NCBI RefSeq assembly: GCF_000060285.1
Contig: NC_008555.1
Location: forward strand, 744,001-808,000
DNA length: 64,000 nucleotides
DNA from: Listeria welshimeri serovar 6b str. SLCC5334
GTDB taxonomy: Bacteria > Bacillota > Bacilli > Lactobacillales > Listeriaceae
Reading direction: 5' to 3'
The translations under genes were made by a program, and so were the position numbers. The notes under the pieces were generated by a model that was not told the DNA's origin, did no database searches, and was given only the letters and a program-made list of their open reading frames with translations. Below, piece after piece: positions 44,110-53,760 of the stretch. The number at the start of each line of letters is the position of its first letter. Positions within the stretch are counted from its first letter, which is position 1.

Positions 44110-46158
44110 TTGGAGATATTTTTATATGTTTTAGCATTACTTGTTGCCATTTTTATTTCTAACTTACTAAATCGATTTGTTCCCTTTGTTTCGGTGCCAC
44201 TGATTCAAATTGGGTTAGGCGTATTCATCGCTGTTATGCCAATTACGTTTGATTTAAAATTAAATCCAGAACTTTTTCTAGTGATGTTTATTGCACCACT
44301 TTTATTTAATGATGGAAAAAGGACGGATAAGACTGCGCTCTGGGGAATGCGGATGCCGATTTTGGTGCTCGCGCTTGGACTTGTGTTTGCGACAGTAGTT
44401 GTGATTGGCTATTTTGTTCACTGGATGATTCCGACTATTCCACTTGCGGCGGCTTTTGCGCTTGCAGCAGCACTTGCGCCAACTGATGCAGTGGCAGTGA
44501 GTTCTCTTTCAGGACGAATAAATTTGCCGAAACGTATTATGAATTTGCTTGAAGGAGAGGCCTTGATTAATGATGCATCTGGTTTGGTTGCTTTCCAATT
44601 TGCGATTGCAGCAATGGTTACGGGTGTTTTTAGTTTAGTAGATGCTAGTATTAGCTTTTTTGTAATTGCTATTGGCGGTATTTTAGTCGGAATGATTCTT
44701 AGCTGGTTAAAATTCAGACTGTTAAAATGGGTGCGCGGGTTAGGTATGGAAGATGTAACTTTTCATATGTTAATCCAAATTTTAACCCCATTTATTATTT
44801 ATTTAGTTGCCGAGGAACTTCATGTTTCCGGAATTTTGGCAGTAGTGGCGGCAGGAATAATGCATTCTATGGAACAAAAGAAAATGGATCCACAATTAGT
44901 TAAATTAAATGTAGTTTCACAAAGTACTTGGTCAGTCATTATTTTCGTTTTGAATGGTTTGGTATTTTTACTACTAGGGACACAATTGCCTTCTATTACC
45001 GAGGTGGTTTGGTATGATTCGGGTAGCAGTAATTTACAAGTCATTGCTTATATTTTATCAATTACGGCCGCGCTTATTATACTGCGTTTTCTATGGGTAT
45101 ACATATCGTGGAGTATTGGCGCAAAACAACGTCAGAAACAAAATAAAAAAACGCAATTACCACAACTCAGACCTGTTATGTTAACGTCCCTTTCTGGTGT
45201 GCGAGGTGCGGTGACACTTGCCAGTGCGCTTGCAATCCCGTTTTACCTAGATGATGGGACGCTGTTTCCACAACGCTCACTAATTATTTTTATTGCTTCA
45301 GGTGTTATTCTTTGCACCTTAGTCATTGCGACATTCATTCTTCCTCTACTAGCAAAAAGCGAAGAAGTCACAACAGCGGATGAACGCGCAGAAATGGCGA
45401 CGCGGATTCGAATTCTAAGAAATGTTATTAGAGAATTAAAAGAACAGACTTTACCAGAAACAAAGGCAGCAACAGATGAAGTCATTGAGGACTACCGAAA
45501 ACGAATTTATGATTTACAGCAAAATAGTAATTCTAGTCGCGGGATGGATGAAAGAGAACGTGAAAAACGTTTAGAAATTATCCAGTGGGAACGTGACAAC
45601 ACGCAAAAAATGACAGATGAAGGTCGCATCGTGGCTACAGACAGCTACCGTTATCAGCACTATCTTAATATGAGAGAGCAGGCAATTAAACAACGCTTTC
45701 GGACAAAAGTTAAAACCGCATGGATGTTTTTTTATCGTTTACTTATGCTTGTTCTTCATCCAAAAAAATGGGGTAGAGTAACCAATAAAATGAAAAAAGG
45801 TATTTCTAAGGATAGCGAACGTTTTCAAGCAATCCGCAAATTAAGAGAAGAAAACGAAATACTCGTTATTCAAAAGCTCAAAGAACAATTAACAAAAGAA
45901 AATGCTGATATTATCGGATCACTTATAACAGAACATACTATTTTTCTAGAACGTGTTAGAAAAGAACATGGTCCACGAGGAAAACGTGCCAAATTCGAAC
46001 AGAAAAAAAGAGAAGTACAAGTGATCGCATTCCAACTAGAACGAGATATTATTCAAAAAATGTTTGAAACAGGCGGGATTTCAAGAGATTTAGCTAGAGA
46101 TTTGCGCCAGAATTTAAATATGATTGAAACGTATTTAGATGCTGATTTTTTAGATTGA
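44110..46158 (+). CDS. Na+/H+ antiporter, CPA1 (NhaP-like) with long C-terminal tail
   Basis: A 682-residue monovalent cation:proton antiporter-1. The first about 420 residues form 12 helices, with LAAALAPTDAVAVSSLSGRINLPKRIMNLLEGEALINDASGLVAF the typical ion-binding core (Asp pair). The remaining 260 are a highly charged cytosolic coiled tail (EERAEMATRIRILRNVIRELKEQT...), longer than in most members and likely regulatory. The start is TTG with AAGGAAAGGGG upstream. It exports Na+ (or K+/Li+) in exchange for protons for salt and pH tolerance. Confidence 0.87.
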   Translation: MEIFLYVLALLVAIFISNLLNRFVPFVSVPLIQIGLGVFIAVMPITFDLKLNPELFLVMFIAPLLFNDGKRTDKTALWGMRMPILVLALGLVFATVVVIGYFVHWMIPTIPLAAAFALAAALAPTDAVAVSSLSGRINLPKRIMNLLEGEALINDASGLVAFQFAIAAMVTGVFSLVDASISFFVIAIGGILVGMILSWLKFRLLKWVRGLGMEDVTFHMLIQILTPFIIYLVAEELHVSGILAVVAAGIMHSMEQKKMDPQLVKLNVVSQSTWSVIIFVLNGLVFLLLGTQLPSITEVVWYDSGSSNLQVIAYILSITAALIILRFLWVYISWSIGAKQRQKQNKKTQLPQLRPVMLTSLSGVRGAVTLASALAIPFYLDDGTLFPQRSLIIFIASGVILCTLVIATFILPLLAKSEEVTTADERAEMATRIRILRNVIRELKEQTLPETKAATDEVIEDYRKRIYDLQQNSNSSRGMDEREREKRLEIIQWERDNTQKMTDEGRIVATDSYRYQHYLNMREQAIKQRFRTKVKTAWMFFYRLLMLVLHPKKWGRVTNKMKKGISKDSERFQAIRKLREENEILVIQKLKEQLTKENADIIGSLITEHTIFLERVRKEHGPRGKRAKFEQKKREVQVIAFQLERDIIQKMFETGGISRDLARDLRQNLNMIETYLDADFLD

Positions 46159-46167
46159 AATTGAACT

Positions 46168-46210
46168 ATAAAAAGCCACCAAGATCATCATTTATTCTTG
46201 GCGGCTTTTA
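46168..46210 (+). terminator. Terminator of antiporter gene
   Basis: AAAAGCCACCAAGA pairs with TCTTGGCGGCTTTT (one mismatch) around an 11-base loop, 10 bases after the stop. Confidence 0.88.
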
Positions 46211-46280
46211 TACTTTTTTAATGTGTAGAAAGCTTCTTTTTCTTTGTTACAAGACAATAAATAAAAAATCAAAAAAACTA

Positions 46281-46384
46281 TTGTCCGCAGTTATACTTTG
46301 TTGTATAATGTATCTTGCTGTAAGTAAACTTTATGTTTAATATTAGTAAACTCCCATGACTTGAGGTTTACTATCACTAAACTT
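46281..46384 (+). promoter_or_regulatory. Promoter and repeated operators of pot regulator operon
   Basis: TTGTCC (46281-46286) and TATAAT (46304-46309) have 17-base spacing. Downstream lie AGTAAACT (46323-46330), AGTAAACT (46345-46352), the inverted AGGTTTACT (46364-46372) and CACTAAACT (46376-46384); the first two are 22 bases apart. This suggests autoregulation by the XRE-cupin repressor. Confidence 0.6.
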
Positions 46385-46402
46385 GAAAGAAAGGACATCG
46401 AC

Positions 46403-46945
46403 ATGGAAATTGGCAAACGCATAAAAAATCTTAGGCTCAGCAAGAACTTGACACAAGAAGAATTAGGCGAACGAACGGATTTGACGAAAGGCTATATTTC
46501 TCAGCTTGAACGAGATTTGAGTTCGCCTTCGATTGAAACGTTATTTGCTATTTTGGAAGTGTTGGGGTCTACTCCGAAAGATTTCTTTGATGAGGAAGAA
46601 CATAATCAAAAAGTAATATACGGAGAACTAGAGCATACTTTCTTTGAAGATGAAGAAAAAGGTTACAGAATTAAGTGGCTTGTTCCAGAATCCAATGAAA
46701 AAGAAATGGAACCAGTGCTACTCGAAATAGAAGCAAACAGTTGTTTTAAAAGCTTTGAACCATCACTTTCAGAAACTTTTGCTTATGTGTTAAAAGGAGA
46801 AGTGACCGTGCTACTTGGTCGGAATGAATATGTAGCCAAAAAAGGAGAAGCAATTTATTTCCACGCCGCAGATGAACACCAAATTATTAATCGTTCAAGT
46901 GAACAAGCGACACTCATCTTAGTAGCGACAGAGTCATATTTATAA
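46403..46945 (+). CDS. XRE-cupin transcriptional regulator of polyamine operon
   Basis: A 180-residue regulator from the ATG at 46403 (GAAAGGA ribosome site); an upstream in-frame start at 46361 adds residues encoded by the operator repeats. N-terminal XRE helix-turn-helix (4-60, IGKRIKNLRLSKNLTQEELGERTDLTKGYISQLERDLSSPSIETL) and C-terminal cupin_2 (about 105-178, FEPSLSETFAYVLKGEVTVLLG...YFHAADEHQIINRS). PuuR-type regulators with this fold sense polyamines. It lies 9 bases before potA in the same direction, so it is likely the local polyamine-responsive regulator of potABCD. Confidence 0.85.
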   Translation: MEIGKRIKNLRLSKNLTQEELGERTDLTKGYISQLERDLSSPSIETLFAILEVLGSTPKDFFDEEEHNQKVIYGELEHTFFEDEEKGYRIKWLVPESNEKEMEPVLLEIEANSCFKSFEPSLSETFAYVLKGEVTVLLGRNEYVAKKGEAIYFHAADEHQIINRSSEQATLILVATESYL

Positions 46946-46954
46946 GGGAGGTAA

Positions 46955-48055
46955 ATGATTGTGACAGAAACAATTATTCGTTTTGAAAATGTAACAAAAC
47001 AATTTGATAATGATCCACCAGTGCTTGACAATGTCAGCTTTGAAATAGAAAAAGGAAAATTTTATACTTTACTCGGGCCTTCTGGTTGCGGGAAAACAAC
47101 TATTTTGCGCTTAATTGCTGGATTTTTAGAAGCTTCGGAAGGACAAATTTACTTAGGAGATAAAGTAATTAACCAAATTCCAGCCAATAAACGTCCTGTA
47201 AACACTGTTTTCCAAGATTATGCGTTATTTCCACATTTAAATGTATATGAAAATGTGGCTTTTGGACTGCGGATTAAAAAACTAAAAAAAGAAGCTATCG
47301 ATAAAAAAGTACAAGAAGCACTTCGCTTTGTAAACTTAAAAGGCTATGAAAAAAGAGAAATTAGCGAAATGTCTGGCGGGCAAAGACAGCGTGTTGCAAT
47401 CGCTCGGGCTATCGTTAATGAACCAGAAGTTATTTTGCTTGATGAACCACTTTCAGCACTTGACTTAAAACTACGTACAGAAATGCAATATGAATTGCGT
47501 GATTTGCAAAAGCGCCTTGGGATTACGTTTATTTTTGTCACACATGATCAAGAAGAAGCACTTGCAATGAGTGATGAAATTTTCGTTTTAAATAAAGGCG
47601 AAATTCAACAAAGTGGCACACCAATTGATATTTATGATGAACCAATTAATAAATTTGTGGCGGATTTTATCGGCGAATCAAATATTGTTAATGGAAAAAT
47701 GATTCAAGATTTCGAAGTGGAATTTGTGGAAAGACGTTTTGAGTGTGTAGACCAAGGTTTCCGTCCTAACGAAGTCGTGGAAGTGGTTATTCGTCCAGAA
47801 GATTTGGAAATAACTTCTGCGGAGAAAGGTAAGCTTCAAGTAACCGTTGATTGGATGCTATTCCGAGGTGTGCATTATGAAGTTGGTTGTATCGATATTG
47901 ATGGAAATGAATGGCTTGTTCACACGACGAGAAAAGTTCGTGTGGATGATAAGATTGGCTTAGCGTTTGAACCAGAGGCAATTCATGTTATGCGTCTTGG
48001 GGAAACGGAGGAAGAATTCGATAAACGACTTGATAGCTATGATGAGGTGCAGTAA
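46955..48055 (+). CDS. potA: Spermidine/putrescine ABC transporter ATPase PotA
   Basis: A 366-residue ATPase with Walker [10 protein letters not shown] (about residues 42-50), signature [15 protein letters not shown], Walker [13 protein letters not shown] and the switch His in VTHDQ. A C-terminal TOBE domain follows ([11 protein letters not shown]... [10 protein letters not shown]). It powers polyamine import with PotB and PotC. Two starts are possible: ATG at 46955, close to GGGAGG, and GTG at 46961 with better spacing; the difference is two residues. The stop overlaps the potB start by one base. Confidence 0.93.
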
Positions 48056-48864
48056 TGAATAGACGCACCCGTACAGTTTATCTTGTTCCTTATGTGCTTT
48101 GGATTGTACTTTTTGTTGTTGCACCGATTTTATTAATTGTGTATTATTCTTTTTTTGATGTCGATGGCAATTTTACTGTAGATAATTATATTCACTTTTT
48201 TACCCCTGTATACTTAAAAATGACAGCTAGTTCATTCTGGTATGCGTTTTTAATTACAGTTTTTACATTATTAATTTCCTACCCAACAGCTTATCTTTTA
48301 ACAAAACTGAAACATAAACAATTGTGGTTATTACTCATTATTTTGCCGACTTGGATCAATTTATTGCTTAAAGCGTATGCCTTTATTGGGATTTTCGGGA
48401 CGTATGGAGCAGCAAATCAGTTTCTAGAAATACTCGGAATTGGTTCGAAACAGATTTTATTCACGGATTTTAGTTTCTTATTTGTATCGACTTATATTTT
48501 TATTCCGTTTATGATTTTACCGATTTTTAATGCAATTGAGGAAATTAATCCTACGTTAATTCAGGCATCGCGCGATTTAGGTGCATCTAGTTTAACTACA
48601 TTTAGAAGAGTGATATTCCCGCTCACTGCTGACGGCGTGAAATCAGGGTGCCAGGCTGTTTTTATTCCAGCATTATCCCTCTTTATGATTACTCGATTAA
48701 TTGCGGGAAACCGTGTCATTACACTTGGAACAGCGATTGAAGAACATTTCCTCGTGACACAAGACTGGGGAATGGGTTCGACAATAGGGGTATTTTTAAT
48801 TATTGCGATGATTTTAATTATGTTTTTAACAGGTTCCAAAAAGAAAAGAGGTGCGCGTAAATGA
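48055..48864 (+). CDS. potB: Polyamine ABC transporter permease PotB
   Basis: A 269-residue permease with six helices. The EAA loop reads EEINPTLIQASRDLGASSLTTFRRVIFPLT (about residues 162-191), the contact with PotA. The first helix is VPYVLWIVLFVVAPILLIVYY. It pairs with PotC to form the channel for spermidine and putrescine. Gene order potA-potB-potC-potD with 1-4 base overlaps indicates one translationally coupled operon. The start ATG overlaps the potA stop (TAATG). Confidence 0.92.
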   Translation: MNRRTRTVYLVPYVLWIVLFVVAPILLIVYYSFFDVDGNFTVDNYIHFFTPVYLKMTASSFWYAFLITVFTLLISYPTAYLLTKLKHKQLWLLLIILPTWINLLLKAYAFIGIFGTYGAANQFLEILGIGSKQILFTDFSFLFVSTYIFIPFMILPIFNAIEEINPTLIQASRDLGASSLTTFRRVIFPLTADGVKSGCQAVFIPALSLFMITRLIAGNRVITLGTAIEEHFLVTQDWGMGSTIGVFLIIAMILIMFLTGSKKKRGARK

Positions 48865-49667
48865 AGAAAAGTAAATGGGGTACGATTTATTTAGTGCTTG
48901 TTTTTGTGATTTTATATGCGCCGATTTTCTATTTGATTTTTTATTCGTTTAACAAAGGTGGAACGATGCATGGTTTCAGTGGTTTTACGTTTGATTACTA
49001 TAAGGAAGTTTTCCAAGATACACGTTTACTGATTATAGTGTTAAATACCTTCGTGATTGCGCTACTTTCTTCTGTAATTGCGACAATTATTGGAGTATGC
49101 GGGGCGCTGGCGATTAAATTTATGCCAAAACCATTTGCGAAAAACTCCCTTTTAAGTTTGAATAATGTCTTAATTGTTAGCCCAGACGTAATCATTGGTG
49201 CTAGTTTCTTAATTTTCTTTACGATTTTAGGTGTGAAATTAGGCTTCATTTCTGTACTAGTATCGCATATTGCTTTTAGTATTCCGATTGTCGTTCTAAT
49301 GATTTTACCGAAATTGCAAGAAATGAGTCCGACATTAATGGATGCAGCACGAGATTTAGGTGCAAGCCAGTGGCAAGTCCTTTCAAAAGTCATTTTACCG
49401 TATATTATGCCGGGTGTTTTAGCTGGATTTTTCATGGCACTAACATATTCACTCGATGATTTTGCGGTAACTTTCTTTGTAACAGGAAATGGTTTCTCGA
49501 CATTAGCAGTAGAAATCTATTCCAGAGCAAGACAAGGAATTTCGCTTTCGATTAATGCTTTATCCACATTGATTTTCCTATTTACCATTATTTTAGTGAT
49601 TGGTTATTACTTTATCAACCAACGTAATACTAGTAAAAATATTCGGACGGGGGCGACGAAAGAATGA
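48861..49667 (+). CDS. potC: Polyamine ABC transporter permease PotC
   Basis: A 268-residue permease partner of PotB with six helices. The EAA loop is EMSPTLMDAARDLGASQWQVLSKVILPYIMPGVLAGF (about residues 153-189). The start overlaps the potB stop (ATGA), and the stop overlaps the potD start in the same way. Function follows from the family and context: inner channel half for spermidine/putrescine uptake. Confidence 0.92.
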   Translation: MKKSKWGTIYLVLVFVILYAPIFYLIFYSFNKGGTMHGFSGFTFDYYKEVFQDTRLLIIVLNTFVIALLSSVIATIIGVCGALAIKFMPKPFAKNSLLSLNNVLIVSPDVIIGASFLIFFTILGVKLGFISVLVSHIAFSIPIVVLMILPKLQEMSPTLMDAARDLGASQWQVLSKVILPYIMPGVLAGFFMALTYSLDDFAVTFFVTGNGFSTLAVEIYSRARQGISLSINALSTLIFLFTIILVIGYYFINQRNTSKNIRTGATKE

Positions 49668-50737
49668 AGCAACTGCTGAAAATTTTTGTGCCAGTAATTG
49701 TGGTCGCGCTCCTAATGATGCTACTTGCAACAACGATGAATCGCTCAGAAGGCTACGCTGGGAGTAATACGTTGACGATTTATAACTGGGGCGATTATAT
49801 TGACCCTTCACTTATCACTAAATTCGAAAAAGAAACAGGTATCAAAGTCATTTACCAAACATTTGATTCTAACGAAGCGATGATGACGAAAATTGAGCAA
49901 GGTGGAACAACTTTTGATATTGCTGTGCCAAGTGATTATGCGATTAGTAAAATGAAAGAAGAAAATTTACTAATACCGCTTGATCATTCCAAACTACCAA
50001 ATGAAAAATACCTTGATCCTCGTTTTATGGATTTGTCGTTTGATGATAATAATAAATATTCCATGCCGTATTTCTGGGGGACGCTTGGGATTATATATAA
50101 TAAAAAAATGTTTCCTGATAAAAAATTTGATACGTGGAATGCACTATTTGATCCTGAGTTGAAAAATCAAATTTTGCTTATTGACGGTGCACGTGAGGTG
50201 ATGGGTCTTGGTCTAAACAGTCTTGGTTACTCACTGAATGATACAAATAAAAACCATCTCAAAGCTGCCAGAGACAAGCTAGAGACGATGACGCCGAATG
50301 TCAAAGCAATTGTTGGTGATGAAATCAAACTGCTCATGGCGGACAATGAAGCCGGTGTCGCGGTTACTTTCTCTGGAGAGGCAGCAGAAATGCTCAGTGA
50401 AAATGAAGATTTAGAATATGTCATCCCAACGGACGGTTCCAATTTATGGTTCGATAACATGGTCATTCCAAAAACAGCGAAAAATGTCGATGGCGCGCAT
50501 AAATTTATTAACTTCATGTTAAAACCAGAGAATGCCGCCATCAATGCCGAATATGTCGGTTATGCCACACCAAACGAAAAAGCCGTCAAATTGTTACCAA
50601 AAGAAATTTCGAGTGACGAACGTTTTTACCCGGATATGGACGAACTAAATAATTTAGAAGTATATGATAACCTCGGCAAACGAATGCTGTCGTATTATAA
50701 TGAATTATTTTTGGAGTTTAAGATGTATCGTAAATAG
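49664..50737 (+). CDS. potD: Polyamine-binding protein PotD
   Basis: A 357-residue substrate-binding protein: NTLTIYNWGDYIDPSLITKFEKETGIKVIYQTFDSNEAMMTKIEQGGTTFDIAVPSDYAISKM is the typical PotD N-lobe, followed by SMPYFWGTLGIIYNKKMF and the late DNMVIPKTAKNVDGAHKFINFMLKPENA. Unlike most Gram-positive PotD proteins it has no Cys after the hydrophobic leader (LMMLLATTMNRSEG), so it is probably held by an uncleaved signal anchor rather than by lipid. Last gene of the pot operon and last chromosomal gene before the mobile element. Confidence 0.92.
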   Translation: MKQLLKIFVPVIVVALLMMLLATTMNRSEGYAGSNTLTIYNWGDYIDPSLITKFEKETGIKVIYQTFDSNEAMMTKIEQGGTTFDIAVPSDYAISKMKEENLLIPLDHSKLPNEKYLDPRFMDLSFDDNNKYSMPYFWGTLGIIYNKKMFPDKKFDTWNALFDPELKNQILLIDGAREVMGLGLNSLGYSLNDTNKNHLKAARDKLETMTPNVKAIVGDEIKLLMADNEAGVAVTFSGEAAEMLSENEDLEYVIPTDGSNLWFDNMVIPKTAKNVDGAHKFINFMLKPENAAINAEYVGYATPNEKAVKLLPKEISSDERFYPDMDELNNLEVYDNLGKRMLSYYNELFLEFKMYRK

Positions 50738-51072
50738 GGTGAAAACTCAGTTAAAATGGCGTTAAATCAATAAAAAAATAGAGAAATGAGCCACCATTTT
50801 AGCTGTCAGTTTTCCAATTTTCTACCAAAAGCGACGATTTTGTCGCTTTTTTTGCGTTTTCTACCACACTTTTCTACCAGAGAAAAAATGCTGTAAGCCT
50901 TGGTACATCTAGCTTATATAGATGTAGGACAAAAAAGGTAAAAAATGATAAATTCTTGTGATAACTATTTTTGGTAGAAAAATAGTCTTTTTAGGAGGGG
51001 AAAACATCGTTCAAATAAGAAATCCTACAATAGAATCAAATAAGTAAAAATTTCAAACAAAGGAGAAAACAA
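50738..51072 (+). other. Chromosome/ICE junction region with integrase-arm-like repeats
   Basis: This 335-base stretch has no gene. TTTTCTACCA occurs in direct orientation at 50818-50827, 50857-50866 and 50870-50879, and inverted (TGGTAGAAAA) at 50972-50981. Such repeats at the end of a Tn916-type element are the binding sites for the integrase arm domain. Also present are a terminator hairpin at 50827-50850 and a 7-bp stem ACATCTA/TAGATGT (50905-50925). The att core is not identified; it should lie between potD and 50818. Confidence 0.6.
50827..50853. terminator. Bidirectional terminator at ICE end
   Basis: AAAAGCGAC pairs perfectly with GTCGCTTTT around GATTTT, followed by more Ts. It would insulate pot from the element. 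Confidence 0.75.
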
Positions 51073-53739
51073 ATGAATAAGAAAAAACGACAAGCAATCT
51101 CGCTAGTGGGTGTACTCACAGTGATGATTGCTTTTTTTATTACCCCAATTACGGCTCTTGCAGCTTCGGTGAATTATGAAAAAATTGGAGATTACGTCTC
51201 AACTTGGAATATTGCTTCACTAGGAGGATTACACTGGACAGATAACGGTGTGCACATGATTAAGGCAGATAATCAACCTGCTTTTTGTATTGAACACGGT
51301 GTTCTACTGAATGGTGGCTCAGGGTTTGAACCCTCTGAGCTAAACAGTGCAGAAAAAGAACGGCTATCTTTGATCTCATATTACGGTTATCAAATTAGTC
51401 CTACAATGGAAAATTACGGAATCACTCAAAACATTATTTGGGAAGAGTTCGGTGATACATTGTTAACCACTCAACTTCCAAACTATACAAATCGCAAAAA
51501 TGAAATTTTAGCGAAAGTAGCTAATTATAAAATTAAGCCCAGTTTTGCGAATCAGAACATTACATTAAATCTTGGAGATTCTATCACACTGACAGATACA
51601 AACAATGTTTTATCAAAATATGGCAATCTTTTAGAAAATTCCGCAAATCTTCAAATTGAAAAAAATGGAAATATATTGAAATTAACTGCTACGGCTAGTT
51701 CTAAAGAGTCTGGTAAGCTTCAATATAGCATGGTGCCAAAAGATCAAGTGGGTCAAAGTTTCATCTATAAGAAACCTGGTGAACAGACTGTAGCCACATT
51801 TAAATTATCTAATGCTGGAGAAATGAATTTAGCGATCAAAGTGAATCTCAATGGAAATGTAAAATTGAAAAAAGTAGATGAAGATACTGGGCAAGCTGTT
51901 CCTAATACGAAAATGAAATTTGAGTACAACGGACAAATAAAAGAGATTGTCACTGACACGAATGGTTTGGCGCAGATTGATGGAGTAAAAGCAGGCACGA
52001 AAGTAAAAATTACGGAGGTTACCGCTAGTAATGGGTTTGTAAATAAAGGGGAATCAAAGGAGATCACGATTGAACCAAATAAAACAATTGAAGTGGTGTT
52101 TGGAAACAAAGCCCAACAAGGGTTATTAAAATTGAAAAAGACAGGTCAGAAAGCAATAGCTGTTACTACTACGGATTCTGATTATGGACAGCTACATGAT
52201 ATTACCTTTGATTATGTTCCTCTAGCCGATGTAACGTTTAATATTAAAGCTCGTGAAGACATTAAAGTAGGTGATTATGTTCATGCTAAAAAAGGAAGTG
52301 TTGTTGCGACTGTTAAAACAGATGCAAAAGGCGAACTAATCAATATGCCTAAGCTATATCTAGGTAAATATGAAGCTATTGAAACCAAGGCACCTGCTGG
52401 ATATTTGATGAATACGACATCTCTGCCCTTTGAGTTTACCTATGAAGGGCAAAATGTGGAGTTGGTTTCTCAATCACTTGAAGCAAAGAATGATTTTCAA
52501 CAACTAAAAATCACTGTTCATAAAAATGAAGAACAGATTCAGGAGTGGAAGGAAAATGAGCCAGTATTAGAAGAAGTGAAAGCGAATGACAAAGTGTTTG
52601 GTTTATTTACGAACCAAGAATATGCAATGACTGACAACACCACTGTGCCAGCTGATGGTTTATTGGCATTTGGAACAGTTAAAGACGGTGAACTTGTTTT
52701 TCCTAACCTACAACTGATGGAAGGGAGATACTACATTCAAGAATTGGATGCTGGGGAGAGCCATAACATCGATACGACACATCATGAATTTGAGTTTACC
52801 GCAACGGATCATGAAACAGAAAAAGTCATTGAACTTTATGCACCTAAAGAAAATCAAGAAGATGAATCGCTGCCGCTGTTAAATAAACTTCATTTTAATC
52901 ATTTTTCATTAAAGAAAGTAAATGAAGAAGCTACGTTAGAAGAAAAAAATGGCTATGATTTTACCTTCACTGGAAATGGCAAGGATGCTATTTTTACTCT
53001 GGAAACGGAAGACAAAGAAGTAATTCAAACAGTCACAGTTGACAAGGATTCTTTGGCTATGTTCACGAATGTACCTGTTGGAACGTTCTATTTGAAAGAA
53101 AAGCAACCATCTTCTGAGAGTTATGTACGTTCTTCTGAAACCTATAAAATTGTCTCTACACTAAAAGGCGTTCAAGCCTATGATAGTAAAGGGCAGCTTC
53201 TTGGTGAAGCAATGAATGAAGAAACAAGTGAAGAAGAGGAAGAAACTGAGCAGACCGAAGAATCAGATTCTAAAGAACCTATAAAAGATGAGCCAATCGT
53301 ATTACTAGAAATCAAAAACCATTTGGTTAAAGGCGTTGCAGAATTAACGAAAACAGATGTATTGAATGGGAAGGCTCTTCCAAATACTGGTATTCGTATT
53401 CTTGATAAAGATAAAAAAGTAGTTATTGAAGGGAAAACAGATAACCAAGGTCAATTCACCTTTGAAAAATTACCAAAAGGCACATACTATTTCCAAGAAT
53501 TTGAAGCACCTATTGGTTATCAATTAGACGAAACACCGATTCAATTTGAAATCAAAGAAGATGGCAAGGTAGTCAAAAGTACCATGACCAATCAACTTAT
53601 TCCAAATGAAAAAGGAAATTTGCCACAAACAGGTGAAAAAACGTCCATTTTAGGAATCGCGCTAGGAAGTTTGTTACTGGTTGGTATTGCTATCTATTAC
53701 TTTTACGCAAAGAAAAAACAAGGAAATAAAACAAAATAA
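51073..53739 (+). CDS. Thioester-domain Cna-B LPXTG adhesin of the ICE
   Basis: An 888-residue cell-wall protein. Signal peptide 1-30 (LTVMIAFFITPITALAAS). Residues 30-170 form a TQXA thioester domain: Cys72 in FCIEHG and Gln119 in TQNIIWEEF are the pair that forms the internal thioester, able to bind host or surface groups covalently. Then about five Cna-B/SpaA-type modules (270-345, 350-475, 490-600, 605-700, 750-840), an acidic linker, LPQTG (about residue 852), and a membrane anchor with a Lys-rich tail. It corresponds in place to the LPXTG cargo of other Listeria Tn916-type elements. Confidence 0.88.
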   Translation: MNKKKRQAISLVGVLTVMIAFFITPITALAASVNYEKIGDYVSTWNIASLGGLHWTDNGVHMIKADNQPAFCIEHGVLLNGGSGFEPSELNSAEKERLSLISYYGYQISPTMENYGITQNIIWEEFGDTLLTTQLPNYTNRKNEILAKVANYKIKPSFANQNITLNLGDSITLTDTNNVLSKYGNLLENSANLQIEKNGNILKLTATASSKESGKLQYSMVPKDQVGQSFIYKKPGEQTVATFKLSNAGEMNLAIKVNLNGNVKLKKVDEDTGQAVPNTKMKFEYNGQIKEIVTDTNGLAQIDGVKAGTKVKITEVTASNGFVNKGESKEITIEPNKTIEVVFGNKAQQGLLKLKKTGQKAIAVTTTDSDYGQLHDITFDYVPLADVTFNIKAREDIKVGDYVHAKKGSVVATVKTDAKGELINMPKLYLGKYEAIETKAPAGYLMNTTSLPFEFTYEGQNVELVSQSLEAKNDFQQLKITVHKNEEQIQEWKENEPVLEEVKANDKVFGLFTNQEYAMTDNTTVPADGLLAFGTVKDGELVFPNLQLMEGRYYIQELDAGESHNIDTTHHEFEFTATDHETEKVIELYAPKENQEDESLPLLNKLHFNHFSLKKVNEEATLEEKNGYDFTFTGNGKDAIFTLETEDKEVIQTVTVDKDSLAMFTNVPVGTFYLKEKQPSSESYVRSSETYKIVSTLKGVQAYDSKGQLLGEAMNEETSEEEEETEQTEESDSKEPIKDEPIVLLEIKNHLVKGVAELTKTDVLNGKALPNTGIRILDKDKKVVIEGKTDNQGQFTFEKLPKGTYYFQEFEAPIGYQLDETPIQFEIKEDGKVVKSTMTNQLIPNEKGNLPQTGEKTSILGIALGSLLLVGIAIYYFYAKKKQGNKTK

Positions 53740-53760
53740 AAATGAAAGAAGGAATCAACT

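Noticed and set aside
50738-51072. Insertion sequence or transposase at the element border
   Set aside because: No transposase reading frame, no terminal inverted repeats; only the TTTTCTACCA repeats and hairpins.
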